A stretch of DNA of 64,000 nt, from NCBI GenBank assembly GCA_902800495.1, contig CADCET010000004.1, forward strand, positions 20,225 to 84,224, read 5' to 3'. The notes beneath the pieces were generated by a model. That model made no database searches and was not told the origin of the DNA. It was given only the letters and a program-made list of their open reading frames with translations. This DNA is from an uncultured Prevotellaceae bacterium. Its GTDB lineage: Bacteria > Bacteroidota > Bacteroidia > Bacteroidales > Bacteroidaceae. This document shows positions 50,558 to 62,496 of the stretch, piece by piece (within the stretch, counting starts at the first letter, position 1; each line of letters begins with the position of its first letter). Made by a program: the position numbers and the translations under genes.

Positions 50558-52140
50558 ACAAGAAGAATATAGCGACAGGCGTGGCTGGCCTTATCTTGTT
50601 GATAACGGCAGGGGTAGGGCTGACGGGCTGGTACAATGAGCATCAGCAAGTTGAAAAACTGGAAATGCAGATGTCGGAGTTGCGCCTGCAGGAGAAGAAA
50701 TCGGCCATTGTCAGGAGTGTCAGCAAGCAGATGGAGGAACTGGCCTACCAGCAACGTGCCATCTCGGACGAGCAGCGCGAGGAAGCTCTTCAGCAGAAGA
50801 AGGTTGCCGACGAAATGCGTCTGCGTTCAGAAGTGGAACGCCAGAACGCCATCGTCTCCCAGAACAAGGCCATCGCCTCAGAGCATCAGGCTCAGGAAGC
50901 CCTGCAGCTGGCTGAGAGCGAGCGGCTGATAGCTGAGCAGCAACGTATCAAGGCCGAGTTCTCCAAACGTGTGGCCGATACGCTGAGCTATACGGCGTTG
51001 GGTCGCTCCTTAGGCTCGCTGTCGTCTATCCAGTTACAGTTGGGGAATACCGAGGTTGGCGATTTGCTGGCCTATGCCTCTTATTACTACACGAACAAGA
51101 ATCGTGCCGACGTGTATTATCCTGCCGTCTTCCAAGCGCTAACGACAGCCAGCGAGAGTAAGCATACGTGGCCAAGACACAAAGGTTCAGTTACGGCTAT
51201 GGCCTATATGTCGACAGATGACGACAGAATGGTCACTGTGAGTACTTACGGCGAAATCTTCATTCACACAAAGAAAGGCGACGAGCTGATGACTGAAGCC
51301 TTGTTGAGCAATAGCCAGTATGACTTCCGCGATGTCTTCATTGACGAGCATAGCACTATCTATGCCGTCAGTCGTACGGGTCATCTGGCCATTATCACAA
51401 AAGAAGCTACGCTCGTACAATATCTGTATAACCTGGATAATCCGATAGCTGTCAACTATCTCGATGAGAACAACTTACTGATCATTGGCGAGAGAGGGTT
51501 GGCGCAGTTTGATAAGCAGCGGAAGATGGTTGTCGCCAGCCGCGAACTGGAATTCAAGGTGACTGCCTCTACCCGCTATGACTACAAGCCGATTCTGTTC
51601 GACGACCAGGGACGACAGCATCTTGTGAACAATATCAACGACTTTGAGACCAGCAACGTGCCATTCAAGGGTACTATAACGGCTTTTGCCAGTTCCAAGA
51701 ACAACCATTTGCGCGTTTACGGCTTGAGTGACGGTACTATCTACTTAGTAGATGAAATTTCCGGTAAGGTGACAAAGTTAGAGGGACACCTGTCGCGTAT
51801 CTCGAAGCTGAAGTTGAACGGATGGCGCCTCTTCTCGGCCAGCTACGACGGCAGCATGAAGCTTTGGAACACAGCCAGCGAGAAGATTGAGCCGATGACG
51901 CTGATTTCTGCCGATTCCTGGATTATAAACTTTACCTTCGACAGCAAGAAGCAGCATGCGTGGATCGGCGACTATCAGGGCAACGTGATTGAGACCATCC
52001 TGTCCGTGCCGATGATGGTCGATATTATACGGGGCAAGTTGAAGCGTGATTTCACGCAAGACGAGTGGAACTATTACATCGGGAAGAACATTCCCTATGA
52101 ATCGTTTCTGTCATCATCAGGAAAGGAGGTAGAACCATGA
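50554..52140 (+). CDS. Membrane-anchored coiled-coil WD40 protein
   Basis: A 528-residue protein with one N-terminal membrane helix (about 6-26), a long Gln/Glu-rich coiled coil (30-140; EEALQQKKVADEMRLRSEVE) and a C-terminal propeller of WD40-like repeats (about 185-500; HKGSVTAMAYMSTDDDRMVTVS, GWRLFSASYDGSMKLW). The orientation of the propeller is not certain. It starts with GTG in a GTGA overlap with the phosphatase gene and overlaps the next gene by 4 bases (ATGA). It probably acts as a scaffold or sensor in the same pathway; that is inferred. Confidence 0.82.
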   Translation: MNKKNIATGVAGLILLITAGVGLTGWYNEHQQVEKLEMQMSELRLQEKKSAIVRSVSKQMEELAYQQRAISDEQREEALQQKKVADEMRLRSEVERQNAIVSQNKAIASEHQAQEALQLAESERLIAEQQRIKAEFSKRVADTLSYTALGRSLGSLSSIQLQLGNTEVGDLLAYASYYYTNKNRADVYYPAVFQALTTASESKHTWPRHKGSVTAMAYMSTDDDRMVTVSTYGEIFIHTKKGDELMTEALLSNSQYDFRDVFIDEHSTIYAVSRTGHLAIITKEATLVQYLYNLDNPIAVNYLDENNLLIIGERGLAQFDKQRKMVVASRELEFKVTASTRYDYKPILFDDQGRQHLVNNINDFETSNVPFKGTITAFASSKNNHLRVYGLSDGTIYLVDEISGKVTKLEGHLSRISKLKLNGWRLFSASYDGSMKLWNTASEKIEPMTLISADSWIINFTFDSKKQHAWIGDYQGNVIETILSVPMMVDIIRGKLKRDFTQDEWNYYIGKNIPYESFLSSSGKEVEP

Positions 52141-55034
52141 AGAGACTGCTGCTCTATAGTGTGCTGATGTTGCACACCTGCCTCATGGCGGCTCAGGGAA
52201 TACCTTTCCTGCGTAATTACTATGCTGAAGATTACAAAGCCCATAACCGTAACTTCGATATCGTCGTGTCAAAAGACGGCATCGTCTATGTGGCCAACTT
52301 CGAGGGTGTCCTGTATTATGACCAGGCTGAATGGCGTATTATTCATACGCCGGAAATCACTCGCGTGACAGTTGTCTACTGTGACGCGAACAACACCATC
52401 TGGGTGGGTGGCTATAACTACTTCGGAAAGATTAAGACCAAGCCTAATGGTGAGCTGTATCTCAGCAGAGTCACCGGCCGTAACCTGTTCCGCGGCGAGG
52501 TGCAGGAGATTTGGGAAAGTAAGGATCGCCTGCATTTCCTGGTCAACGATGGTAAGGTCTATCAGATTCAGCATAATGAGGTGTCGGTAGAGAAGGTGGT
52601 CAGTAAGGACCCGCTGAACGTCGGCTTGTCAGACGTTGTAAACCCAGAAGACATTGATAACGACGGCAATGTCGTTATATTGGATGATGTCACGCAGAAA
52701 GAACCGTTAGGCAACGGCTTGACTGCCGTTGTCAGACGAGGACGCGGCATTGATATTACTGACGATAAAGGCCAGCTCCTGTATAATATTTCGGAAGAAA
52801 ATGGAATCTGTACCAACAACATAGTTTACGTTGGCTATAATGGTCACGGGCAACTTTGGGGTGCCACCGAGAATGGCGTATTCTGTGTGGCTGTGCCCTC
52901 CGCTTTCTCTCGTTTCACTTCTAATGAGGGACTGATGGGCGAAGTGCTGAGCATTGCCGATTTGAACGGTACGAAGTTTGTAGGTACCAACGAAGGTCTG
53001 TTCCTGCTGAAAGAGAAACACTTTGTTCGTGTAAAAGGCGTGGAACATGCTTGTTGGGCGTTGGAGAACACGAGTCGCGGACTGCTGGCCGGTACTGCCA
53101 ACGGCATCTATCGCGTTCTTGCTGATGGTACGATTTCGCAGTTGACTTCGACGAGTACTACAGCGTTGCTGGCCGATGGTGATCAGGTCTATAGCGGCGA
53201 GATGGACGGCGTCTTCCTGATACAGACATCTGACAACAGCCGCAGGCGTGTCTGTGAACTCGGCAAGGTCACCAAGATTATTAAAGACGCCGAAGGTTGC
53301 ATCTGGTTGCAGAATCTGTATGGCGAAGTGTGGCGAAAACAGGCTTCGGAGGGAACCTTCAAATCATATAGAAAAGGAGTCAACGAAGAAACGGCTTCGA
53401 CGATTGTCGAGTTGGATGGCCAACTCAAGACTATCACCGTGGAGACAGAAGATCCCGTTCCTTATCCGCAATTCTCCTATACCGACGAGAACGGCGTCAC
53501 ATGGCTGACCGATAACGAAAGCAAGTCGCTCTACCGTTGGAAGAACAATAAAAGGCTGGATGACTACAGCCGCTTGCTGTTCCCCTTTAGCGAGATGTCT
53601 ATACGTGCCCTGTATGTTCATGGTAGTGAGGTGTGGATAGGAGGCGACAAAGGCATCACCATTATCGACACCAAGCAGGAGGATGCTGCGCTGAAGGAGA
53701 AGCCCCGACTGCTTTTCCGCTCTGTCATACTCGGTAGCGACAGCATTCTGTGGGGCGGTTTCGGCGAGATGCCCGAGACGCTTCCTCAACTGGGAAGCGA
53801 CGACCGAAACCTTCGTTTCACCTTTGCTCTCAACTATCCTCCGATGGTTGGCAAGGTGCTCTACCGCTATAAACTGAATGACGGTGAATGGAGTGCATGG
53901 GACGAGGATCATGAAGCAGAGTTCTTCAACCTGTCTCACGGCTCTTATACCGTTTATGTACAGGCCCGACTGGCTACCGGTGAGTTGTCGGAGCTTGTCA
54001 GTATGAACTTCAGCATCGCCCATCCTTTCTATCTGCGATGGTATATGCAGATATGCTATATCCTCCTGGCGTTGCTACTTCTCAGGGGCATCTTCCGCTA
54101 CAGGCTGAAACGACTGAATTACGAAAAGCAGAAACTGGAGAAGATTGTCCAGGACCGTACGGCAGAGGTTGTGAAGCAGAAGGACGAGATTGAGGAGAAA
54201 TCAAAGAGTCTGGAAACGGCACTCAGCGAACTGCACGAGACCCAGGGCGAGCTGATACGCCAGGAGAAGATGGCCACGGTGGGTAAGCTGACCCAGGGAC
54301 TCATTGACCGCATCCTGAATCCCCTGAACTACATCAACAACTTCTCGAAGCTGTCGGAAGGACTGGTGAATGACGTCGCTGCCAACGTCGAGGACGAGAA
54401 AGACCACATGACGGCTGATAACTATGACGACACGATGGACGTGCTCGAAATGTTGCGCGGCAATCTGCAGAAAGTCAGCGAGCACGGTCAGAATACGACC
54501 CGTACGCTGAAGGCGATGGAGGAGATGCTGAAAGACCGTAGCGGCGGTATTGTGCCTATGAATCTGTTGTCTGTGCTGCGGCAGAACGAGGAAATGCTGG
54601 ACACCTATTATGCTAATGATATCAGCCAATACGGCATTAAGACTGAGTTTGCGTTGCCGCAGGGTGAAGTCATGATCAACGGCAATGCCGACCAGTTGAG
54701 CAAGGTGATAATGAGTCTGCTGGGCAATGCTGTCTATGCCGTCGTGAAGAAATGCCAGCGTGAAAGCTTTGCCCCGGAGGTGTCGCTGAAGTTGACAGTC
54801 GTTGACGGAACGGTGTTTGTCGTCATACGCGATAATGGTATCGGTATCGAGGATACCATCATCGATAAGATATTTGATCCGTTCTTCACGACCAAACCTA
54901 CTGGAGAGGCATCTGGTGTGGGACTCTATTTGAGTCGCGAGATTGTGCAGAATTACGGTGGAGACATACAAGTAAAATCTGTTAAGAACGAATATAGCGA
55001 GTTTACCATTACGTTGCCCGCCCTAATAGCTTAG
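52137..55034 (+). CDS. Propeller sensor with histidine-kinase-like domain lacking its His
   Basis: A 965-residue protein: signal peptide (to about 19), two-component propeller repeats (20-560), Y_Y_Y domain (570-640), membrane helix (650-670), coiled coil, DHp-like helices and an intact HATPase domain (GNADQLSKVIMSLLGNAV, IRDNGIGIED, PFFTTKPTGEASGVGL). The usual GIAHEINNPLN box reads GLIDRILNPLN, so Asp724 replaces the phosphoacceptor His. The ATP site looks functional. It could phosphorylate the soluble kinase encoded next in trans, or act as an allosteric partner. It follows the WD40 gene with an ATGA overlap. Confidence 0.88.
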   Translation: MKRLLLYSVLMLHTCLMAAQGIPFLRNYYAEDYKAHNRNFDIVVSKDGIVYVANFEGVLYYDQAEWRIIHTPEITRVTVVYCDANNTIWVGGYNYFGKIKTKPNGELYLSRVTGRNLFRGEVQEIWESKDRLHFLVNDGKVYQIQHNEVSVEKVVSKDPLNVGLSDVVNPEDIDNDGNVVILDDVTQKEPLGNGLTAVVRRGRGIDITDDKGQLLYNISEENGICTNNIVYVGYNGHGQLWGATENGVFCVAVPSAFSRFTSNEGLMGEVLSIADLNGTKFVGTNEGLFLLKEKHFVRVKGVEHACWALENTSRGLLAGTANGIYRVLADGTISQLTSTSTTALLADGDQVYSGEMDGVFLIQTSDNSRRRVCELGKVTKIIKDAEGCIWLQNLYGEVWRKQASEGTFKSYRKGVNEETASTIVELDGQLKTITVETEDPVPYPQFSYTDENGVTWLTDNESKSLYRWKNNKRLDDYSRLLFPFSEMSIRALYVHGSEVWIGGDKGITIIDTKQEDAALKEKPRLLFRSVILGSDSILWGGFGEMPETLPQLGSDDRNLRFTFALNYPPMVGKVLYRYKLNDGEWSAWDEDHEAEFFNLSHGSYTVYVQARLATGELSELVSMNFSIAHPFYLRWYMQICYILLALLLLRGIFRYRLKRLNYEKQKLEKIVQDRTAEVVKQKDEIEEKSKSLETALSELHETQGELIRQEKMATVGKLTQGLIDRILNPLNYINNFSKLSEGLVNDVAANVEDEKDHMTADNYDDTMDVLEMLRGNLQKVSEHGQNTTRTLKAMEEMLKDRSGGIVPMNLLSVLRQNEEMLDTYYANDISQYGIKTEFALPQGEVMINGNADQLSKVIMSLLGNAVYAVVKKCQRESFAPEVSLKLTVVDGTVFVVIRDNGIGIEDTIIDKIFDPFFTTKPTGEASGVGLYLSREIVQNYGGDIQVKSVKNEYSEFTITLPALIA

Positions 55035-55037
55035 TCT

Positions 55038-55859
55038 ATGGAACAGGAAGTCGAGAAATTAAGAAAACAGTTGCAGAAACAGGAGAAGTTAGCCTCGTTG
55101 GGATTGTTGAGTGCAGGTATTGCGCACGAGATACAGAATCCGCTGAACTTTGTCATCAACTTCAGCAAGATGTCCGACAAACTGCTGAAGGACCTGAAGG
55201 AGATTGTCGAAGACAACGAAGACAAACTCTCTGACGACGACCGCGAGGAGGTGGAGGACATCGTCGCTGACCTGCGCGAGAACCTCAACAAGATTGTTGA
55301 GCATGGTGAGCGTGCCATCAGCATCATCCAAGGTATCCTGCTCGTGTCAAGAGGCAAGGAGTCAGAATTCCTGCCTACCGACATCTGCAAGGTTGTGAAG
55401 GAATACGTGTGGCTCTCTTATCATGCCATGCGTGCCAACAACAAGAGCTTCAATATCAGCATTCACGAACAGTATGAGGCTGGTATGCCGATGATGATGG
55501 TCATTCCGCAGGATCTGAGCCGGGTTGTGCTGAATGTGATGAACAATGCCTGCTATGCCGTTTGGAAACGCTCACAAGCTGAAGGAACTGACTATCATCC
55601 CGAAGTGTCGGTTAGCGTGAAGACTGTAGGCTCTGACATCGTTATCGCCATTGCCGACAATGGCGAAGGTATGACAGACGAAGTGAAACAACGCCTCTAC
55701 GAGAACTTCTTCACAACGAAACCTGTAGGACAAGGCACAGGACTGGGCATGGGTATTACCCGCGACCTTATCGAGAACAAGCATGGCGGCACCATCGCTT
55801 TCGAGTCTACGTTAGGAGAAGGGACGACATTCACCATTACCATACCCATCAAGAAATGA
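55038..55859 (+). CDS. Soluble histidine kinase
   Basis: A 273-residue kinase without signal peptide or membrane helix. A short N-terminal coiled coil leads to an intact DHp box (SAGIAHEIQNPLNFVINF, His near residue 33) and HATPase domain (VLNVMNNACYAV, IADNGEGMTD, FFTTKPVGQGTGLGMGI). It is clearly related to the kinase part of the preceding propeller protein but keeps the His. The probable phosphate acceptor is the receiver of the PP2C protein at the head of the operon. It starts 3 bases after the upstream stop codon. Confidence 0.92.
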   Translation: MEQEVEKLRKQLQKQEKLASLGLLSAGIAHEIQNPLNFVINFSKMSDKLLKDLKEIVEDNEDKLSDDDREEVEDIVADLRENLNKIVEHGERAISIIQGILLVSRGKESEFLPTDICKVVKEYVWLSYHAMRANNKSFNISIHEQYEAGMPMMMVIPQDLSRVVLNVMNNACYAVWKRSQAEGTDYHPEVSVSVKTVGSDIVIAIADNGEGMTDEVKQRLYENFFTTKPVGQGTGLGMGITRDLIENKHGGTIAFESTLGEGTTFTITIPIKK

Positions 55860-55862
55860 GGA

Positions 55863-58406
55863 ATGAAAATGAGAATCAGATTTTTCTTGACAACCATCAT
55901 CATCTGTGTATCCGCACTTTCCGCGCAAGCTCAAAATAGTTCTGTTCGTCAGATTTACAATCTTGCAGAAAGCGAATACGACCTTGGGCGAATAGAGCAG
56001 GCTGTGTCTATCCTGAACGACAACATGGTCAATTTCCAAGGCAATATCCGTCAGAGTGCCTTCCGCCTGATGGCCCTCTGTCACCTCAGCCTCGATAATC
56101 TGCAAAAGGCCGAAGAAGCTACAAGAAACCTGCTGAACGAAGATCCCTACTATACAGCCTCACCACAAGACCCCCCGCGCTTTATCGATATGGTGGATAA
56201 CCTGAAGTCGGGTCTTTCTGCCACGATTACCACTGCCTCAAGTCAGGCGGAGAATCTCAATGAGGTGCCCGTGCCCACGACCCTGATTACCGAAGAGATG
56301 ATACGGAATTCGGGCGCACGTAACCTGCAGGAGGTGCTTGCCATCTATGTGCCCAGTATGAACATCATCGACTGCAACGACGATATCAATATCAGCATGC
56401 GCGGCATCTACAGTAATGGTCAGGAGAAGATTCTCATCATGTTGAACGGACACCGCCTGAACAGTTACAGTATCAATATTGCTGCTCCCGACTTCAGCAT
56501 GAGCCTCGAGAAACTGAAGCAGATTGAGGTGCTGCGCGGACCGGCGTCGTCACTCTATGGTGGTGTGTCGTTGACGGCCGTTGTCAACCTCATCACGAAA
56601 CAAGGGGCTGACATTGACGGCGTCAAAATGAAGGTCGGTGGCGGCAATTATGGTCAGTTCCGTGGAGACCTGCTCTTTGGCAAAAGGTACTTTGACCTCG
56701 ACGTGCTGGTCTGGGGCAGTTTCTACAAAGCCAAGGGCGAAAAGAGATTTATCACCAAGGAAGAGACAGCACTACCGAATTCGTACGGCCATTCAGGCGA
56801 CGTCGTTATCGGCGGTATCGGCAACAAACCGTCGTATGACTATGGCATCTCTCTAAAATACAAGAATCTGAAGTTCCTTTATAACACGCAGTTCTCACAG
56901 GTACAGTCACCCATGACGATGACCTACCTCTTTGCACCATACGAGGTAGAGAAATACAAGACCTACGATGGTATCCGTCCCAGTTTCACGACGACCTCGC
57001 ATCATGCCGACGTCAGTTATGGGCAACAGTTCCATAACGTTTACCTCAAGGGAACGTTTGCCTACGACAACAGCGATATGTCTCACTATCAAGTCATCAG
57101 CGACACACAGATTCCCGGATTCGTCGATTTGCTGCCACTGCCTGAAAACTCTTCTGAAACACTCAGGGAAAAGGCAGAAGGGGGCTATTCCAGATATATG
57201 AACGGACAGGAGCATACATTCAGCGCCAAGCTACAGGGCGACTGGAGCTATATCAATACCAAGAATCACAGGGGACTGCTGTCTGCAGGTATGGAATACA
57301 GCTACTTTGAGATGGACGACGCCCGTTATACCTTCGGCTATAACTTCAAGTCGAACCTGCCGGAGACCATCCCCGTCTCTGATTTAGGTAAAGGTCACGA
57401 GAACAGCGCCAATGCCTACCTGCAGTTGAAGCATCAGTGGAAATCGTTCATTGTCAATGCCGGCCTGCGTTTCGACTATAAATACCGCTATGACTCTACC
57501 ACCATCAAGGAGTTCTCGCCGCGACTGGCACTTATCTACGTGCAGCCCAAATGGAATGTCAAGCTGAGTTATTCCAAAGCCTATATCGATGCACCCTATT
57601 ATTACCGCAAATCAAATGTTTTCCTTTATGCTTTTGCAGGCCTGAAAAACTCTTCTGCCCTGTTGGACCCTGAGACGATGCACTCCTATCAGCTGACCTT
57701 TGGTGCCACGCAATGGCTGAAGGGCCTGAATTTCGAGGTAAACGCATTCTATAACAAGGCACGTAATAACATCCACATGAATCTCCTCGATTATAGTAAT
57801 GATGCCAAAAGCGATATCTACGGAATAGAGTTTTCCGGTAATTATGAGACGTCCCATTTCTCTGCCTACGTGTCTTCATCGTGGCAGAAAGCTCACATGT
57901 ATGAGATTTATAATGAGGATTTCGACAGTCCCCACAACACACCGGAGTTCTCTGCCAATTCCGTGCTGACATGGTGCGCCACTAAACGACTGAAACTGCA
58001 TACGCGCATGGGCTATTATAGTAAGCAGCACACGCAATACTATAATATTACCAACTATGTGCTCTATTCCCAATACACTAATGCTTTGGTGGAATTGTAT
58101 ACAAAATATGCAGGGGATGAAATTGGTGAAGATGGATTCCCCGTCTCGATGACGCCAGAAGACAGGTTTAGAGCAAGGACTATAGGTGATATGATGGACA
58201 AGGTGACGAATAATCTCTATACTAAAAAGGATATTGACCCATACTTCCTTGTCGATGTAGGTGCCAACTACACATGGGGGAAACTGGAGTTTGCGCTGAA
58301 CGTCCACAACCTGCTAAATAAGAAATATGTATTGAGTGGTGCCAGTACAGGACTCATCCCGCAAAAAGGACGGTGGTTCTTGTTTGACATTGCCTACAGA
58401 TTTTGA
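55863..58406 (+). CDS. TonB-dependent receptor with N-terminal TPR-like domain
   Basis: An 847-residue outer-membrane protein. Signal peptide (to about 24), a TPR-like helical domain at about 27-110 (IYNLAESEYDLGRIEQAVSIL, LCHLSLDNLQKAEEA), then a plug (about 140-255; VPVPTTLITEEMIRNSGARN, VLRGPASSLYGGVSLTAVVN) and a barrel ending FLFDIAYRF. The TPR-like part replaces the carboxypeptidase-like domain common in SusC-type receptors; no SusD gene follows. It is last in the signalling operon (3-base gap), so ligand uptake and signalling may be linked. Ligand unknown. A terminator follows. Confidence 0.88.
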   Translation: MKMRIRFFLTTIIICVSALSAQAQNSSVRQIYNLAESEYDLGRIEQAVSILNDNMVNFQGNIRQSAFRLMALCHLSLDNLQKAEEATRNLLNEDPYYTASPQDPPRFIDMVDNLKSGLSATITTASSQAENLNEVPVPTTLITEEMIRNSGARNLQEVLAIYVPSMNIIDCNDDINISMRGIYSNGQEKILIMLNGHRLNSYSINIAAPDFSMSLEKLKQIEVLRGPASSLYGGVSLTAVVNLITKQGADIDGVKMKVGGGNYGQFRGDLLFGKRYFDLDVLVWGSFYKAKGEKRFITKEETALPNSYGHSGDVVIGGIGNKPSYDYGISLKYKNLKFLYNTQFSQVQSPMTMTYLFAPYEVEKYKTYDGIRPSFTTTSHHADVSYGQQFHNVYLKGTFAYDNSDMSHYQVISDTQIPGFVDLLPLPENSSETLREKAEGGYSRYMNGQEHTFSAKLQGDWSYINTKNHRGLLSAGMEYSYFEMDDARYTFGYNFKSNLPETIPVSDLGKGHENSANAYLQLKHQWKSFIVNAGLRFDYKYRYDSTTIKEFSPRLALIYVQPKWNVKLSYSKAYIDAPYYYRKSNVFLYAFAGLKNSSALLDPETMHSYQLTFGATQWLKGLNFEVNAFYNKARNNIHMNLLDYSNDAKSDIYGIEFSGNYETSHFSAYVSSSWQKAHMYEIYNEDFDSPHNTPEFSANSVLTWCATKRLKLHTRMGYYSKQHTQYYNITNYVLYSQYTNALVELYTKYAGDEIGEDGFPVSMTPEDRFRARTIGDMMDKVTNNLYTKKDIDPYFLVDVGANYTWGKLEFALNVHNLLNKKYVLSGASTGLIPQKGRWFLFDIAYRF

Positions 58407-58416
58407 CGAACAAGCT

Positions 58417-58450
58417 AAAAGGGACCCCCAAAAGTCCCTTTTCTTGATTT
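58417..58450 (+). terminator. Terminator of the signalling operon
   Basis: AAAAGGGAC (58417-58425) pairs with GTCCCTTTT (58434-58442), followed by CTTGATTT. No other terminator is seen back to 49397, consistent with one operon. Confidence 0.85.
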
Positions 58451-58456
58451 AAAAAA

Positions 58457-58476
58457 AGCAAAAATTCGAGTTTTTC
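58457..58476. promoter_or_regulatory. Element shared with the next AAA_14 gene
   Basis: GCAAAAATTCGAGTTT here recurs at 63752 as GCAAAAATTCCGAGTTT, both 45-63 bases upstream of the TATCTTTG promoters of the two AAA_14 ATPase genes. Possible operator or remnant of a shared upstream region. Confidence 0.45.
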
Positions 58477-58520
58477 GTAAGATTTTGCAATCTCGGGTTT
58501 GCAATTTAAAGGAAAAGTTG

Positions 58521-58528
58521 TATCTTTG
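58521..58528 (+). promoter_or_regulatory. AAA_14 ATPase promoter (TATCTTTG)
   Basis: TATCTTTG with TTTG at 58498-58501 (19-base spacer). The start codon is at 58557. Confidence 0.75.
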
Positions 58529-58556
58529 CAGACGCTTAAGAACAAAAACCACGAGA

Positions 58557-59744
58557 ATGGAGGCTTTTTTCCGGACATATCGCTATTTAGTTGAGCATGT
58601 GAATGCTCCCGTCCGTCGTACCCTTATGGACGAGATCAACTGGAACGACCGTATGATAGGTATCAAAGGAACGCGCGGCGTCGGTAAGACGACGTTCCTG
58701 CTCCAGTATGCCAAGGAGAAGTTTGACATCAACGACCGTCAGTGTCTGTATGTCAATATGAATAACTTCTATTTCCAGGGACGCGGCATTGCCGACTTTG
58801 CCGGCGATTTCTACCACAAGGGTGGGAGAGTGCTGCTTATCGACCAGGTGTTCAAACAGACCGACTGGAGTGCTGAGCTTCGGAAGTGCTACGACCTTTA
58901 TTCGGGGCTGAAGATAGTCTTCACAGGCTCCAGCGTCATGCGACTGAAAGACGAGAACCCCGAACTGAACGGTATCGTCAAGAGCTACAACCTTCGTGGA
59001 TTCTCGTTCCGCGAGTTCCTCAACCTGTTGACGGGGAACAGCTTCCAGGCTTACACTTTGGATGAGATATTGTCTGACCATGAACGCATCGTGAAGCAGA
59101 TTCTGCCTCATGTGTCACCTCGCCGCTATTTTCAGGATTACATCCATCATGGCTTCTACCCCTTCTTCCAGGAGCATCGCAACTATTCTGAAAACTTGTT
59201 GAAGACGATGAACATGATGACCGAGGTCGATATCCTGCTTATCAAGCAGATAGAGCTGAAGTATCTCTCGAAGATTAAGAAGCTGTTCTACAAACTGGCA
59301 GAAGACGGTCCTAAGGCACCCAATGTGTCGCAGTTGGCTAACGACATTGAGACGAGTCGCGCCACGGTGATGAACTATATCAAGTATCTGACTGACGCCC
59401 GCCTGCTCAATATGATTTATCCTGTTGGCGAGTCGTTCCCCAAGAAGCCGTCAAAGGTGATGCTCCACAATTCGAACCTGCTCTATGCCATCTATCCCAT
59501 ACATGTCGACAAGCAGACGGCTATGGAGACCTTCTTCGTCAACTCCATGTGGAAAGACCATAAAGTCAATCAGTCGGGACATGATGCCTATTACATGATT
59601 GACGGCGTCAAGAAGTTCCGCATTTGTGATGCTGAGTCCCACAGTAAGATAAGGTATGCCTCAGACACTATTTATGCACGCTATAACACGGAAATCGGCA
59701 AGGATAACCAGATTCCCCTGTGGCTGCTCGGCTTCTTATACTGA
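58557..59744 (+). CDS. AAA_14-family ATPase
   Basis: A 395-residue ATPase with Walker A GIKGTRGVGKTTFLLQ near residue 34 and Walker B-like GGRVLLIDQVF near 96; SGLKIVFTGSS follows (sensor 1). The C-terminal part has a winged-helix-like stretch (NVSQLANDIETSRATVMNYI) and a DUF4143-like end. These proteins are abundant in Bacteroidetes and of unknown role; links to defence or mobile DNA have been suggested. The ATG at 58557 is chosen because it follows the promoter. No partner gene is evident. Confidence 0.85.
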   Translation: MEAFFRTYRYLVEHVNAPVRRTLMDEINWNDRMIGIKGTRGVGKTTFLLQYAKEKFDINDRQCLYVNMNNFYFQGRGIADFAGDFYHKGGRVLLIDQVFKQTDWSAELRKCYDLYSGLKIVFTGSSVMRLKDENPELNGIVKSYNLRGFSFREFLNLLTGNSFQAYTLDEILSDHERIVKQILPHVSPRRYFQDYIHHGFYPFFQEHRNYSENLLKTMNMMTEVDILLIKQIELKYLSKIKKLFYKLAEDGPKAPNVSQLANDIETSRATVMNYIKYLTDARLLNMIYPVGESFPKKPSKVMLHNSNLLYAIYPIHVDKQTAMETFFVNSMWKDHKVNQSGHDAYYMIDGVKKFRICDAESHSKIRYASDTIYARYNTEIGKDNQIPLWLLGFLY

Positions 59745-59828
59745 CCGCGTGCATTGTCCACAATTCGAAAACGTAAACGATTTAGCAATATTTTGCAATA
59801 CCTGCTTTGCATTTCGGGATTTTCTTTG

Positions 59829-59836
59829 TACCTTTG
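59829..59836 (+). promoter_or_regulatory. nifJ promoter (TACCTTTG)
   Basis: TACCTTTG with TTTG at 59806-59809 (19-base spacer) and an 80-base AT-rich leader to the ATG at 59916. The promoter looks fully functional although the gene reads as broken. Confidence 0.75.
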
Positions 59837-59909
59837 CACACGTTTTAAAACAACTCATCATTTTTAGGTATTATTCAAGATAAAATTGTTATACATTTTA
59901 TATTTCTAA

Positions 59910-62482
<2,573 letters not shown>

Positions 62483-62496
<14 letters not shown>

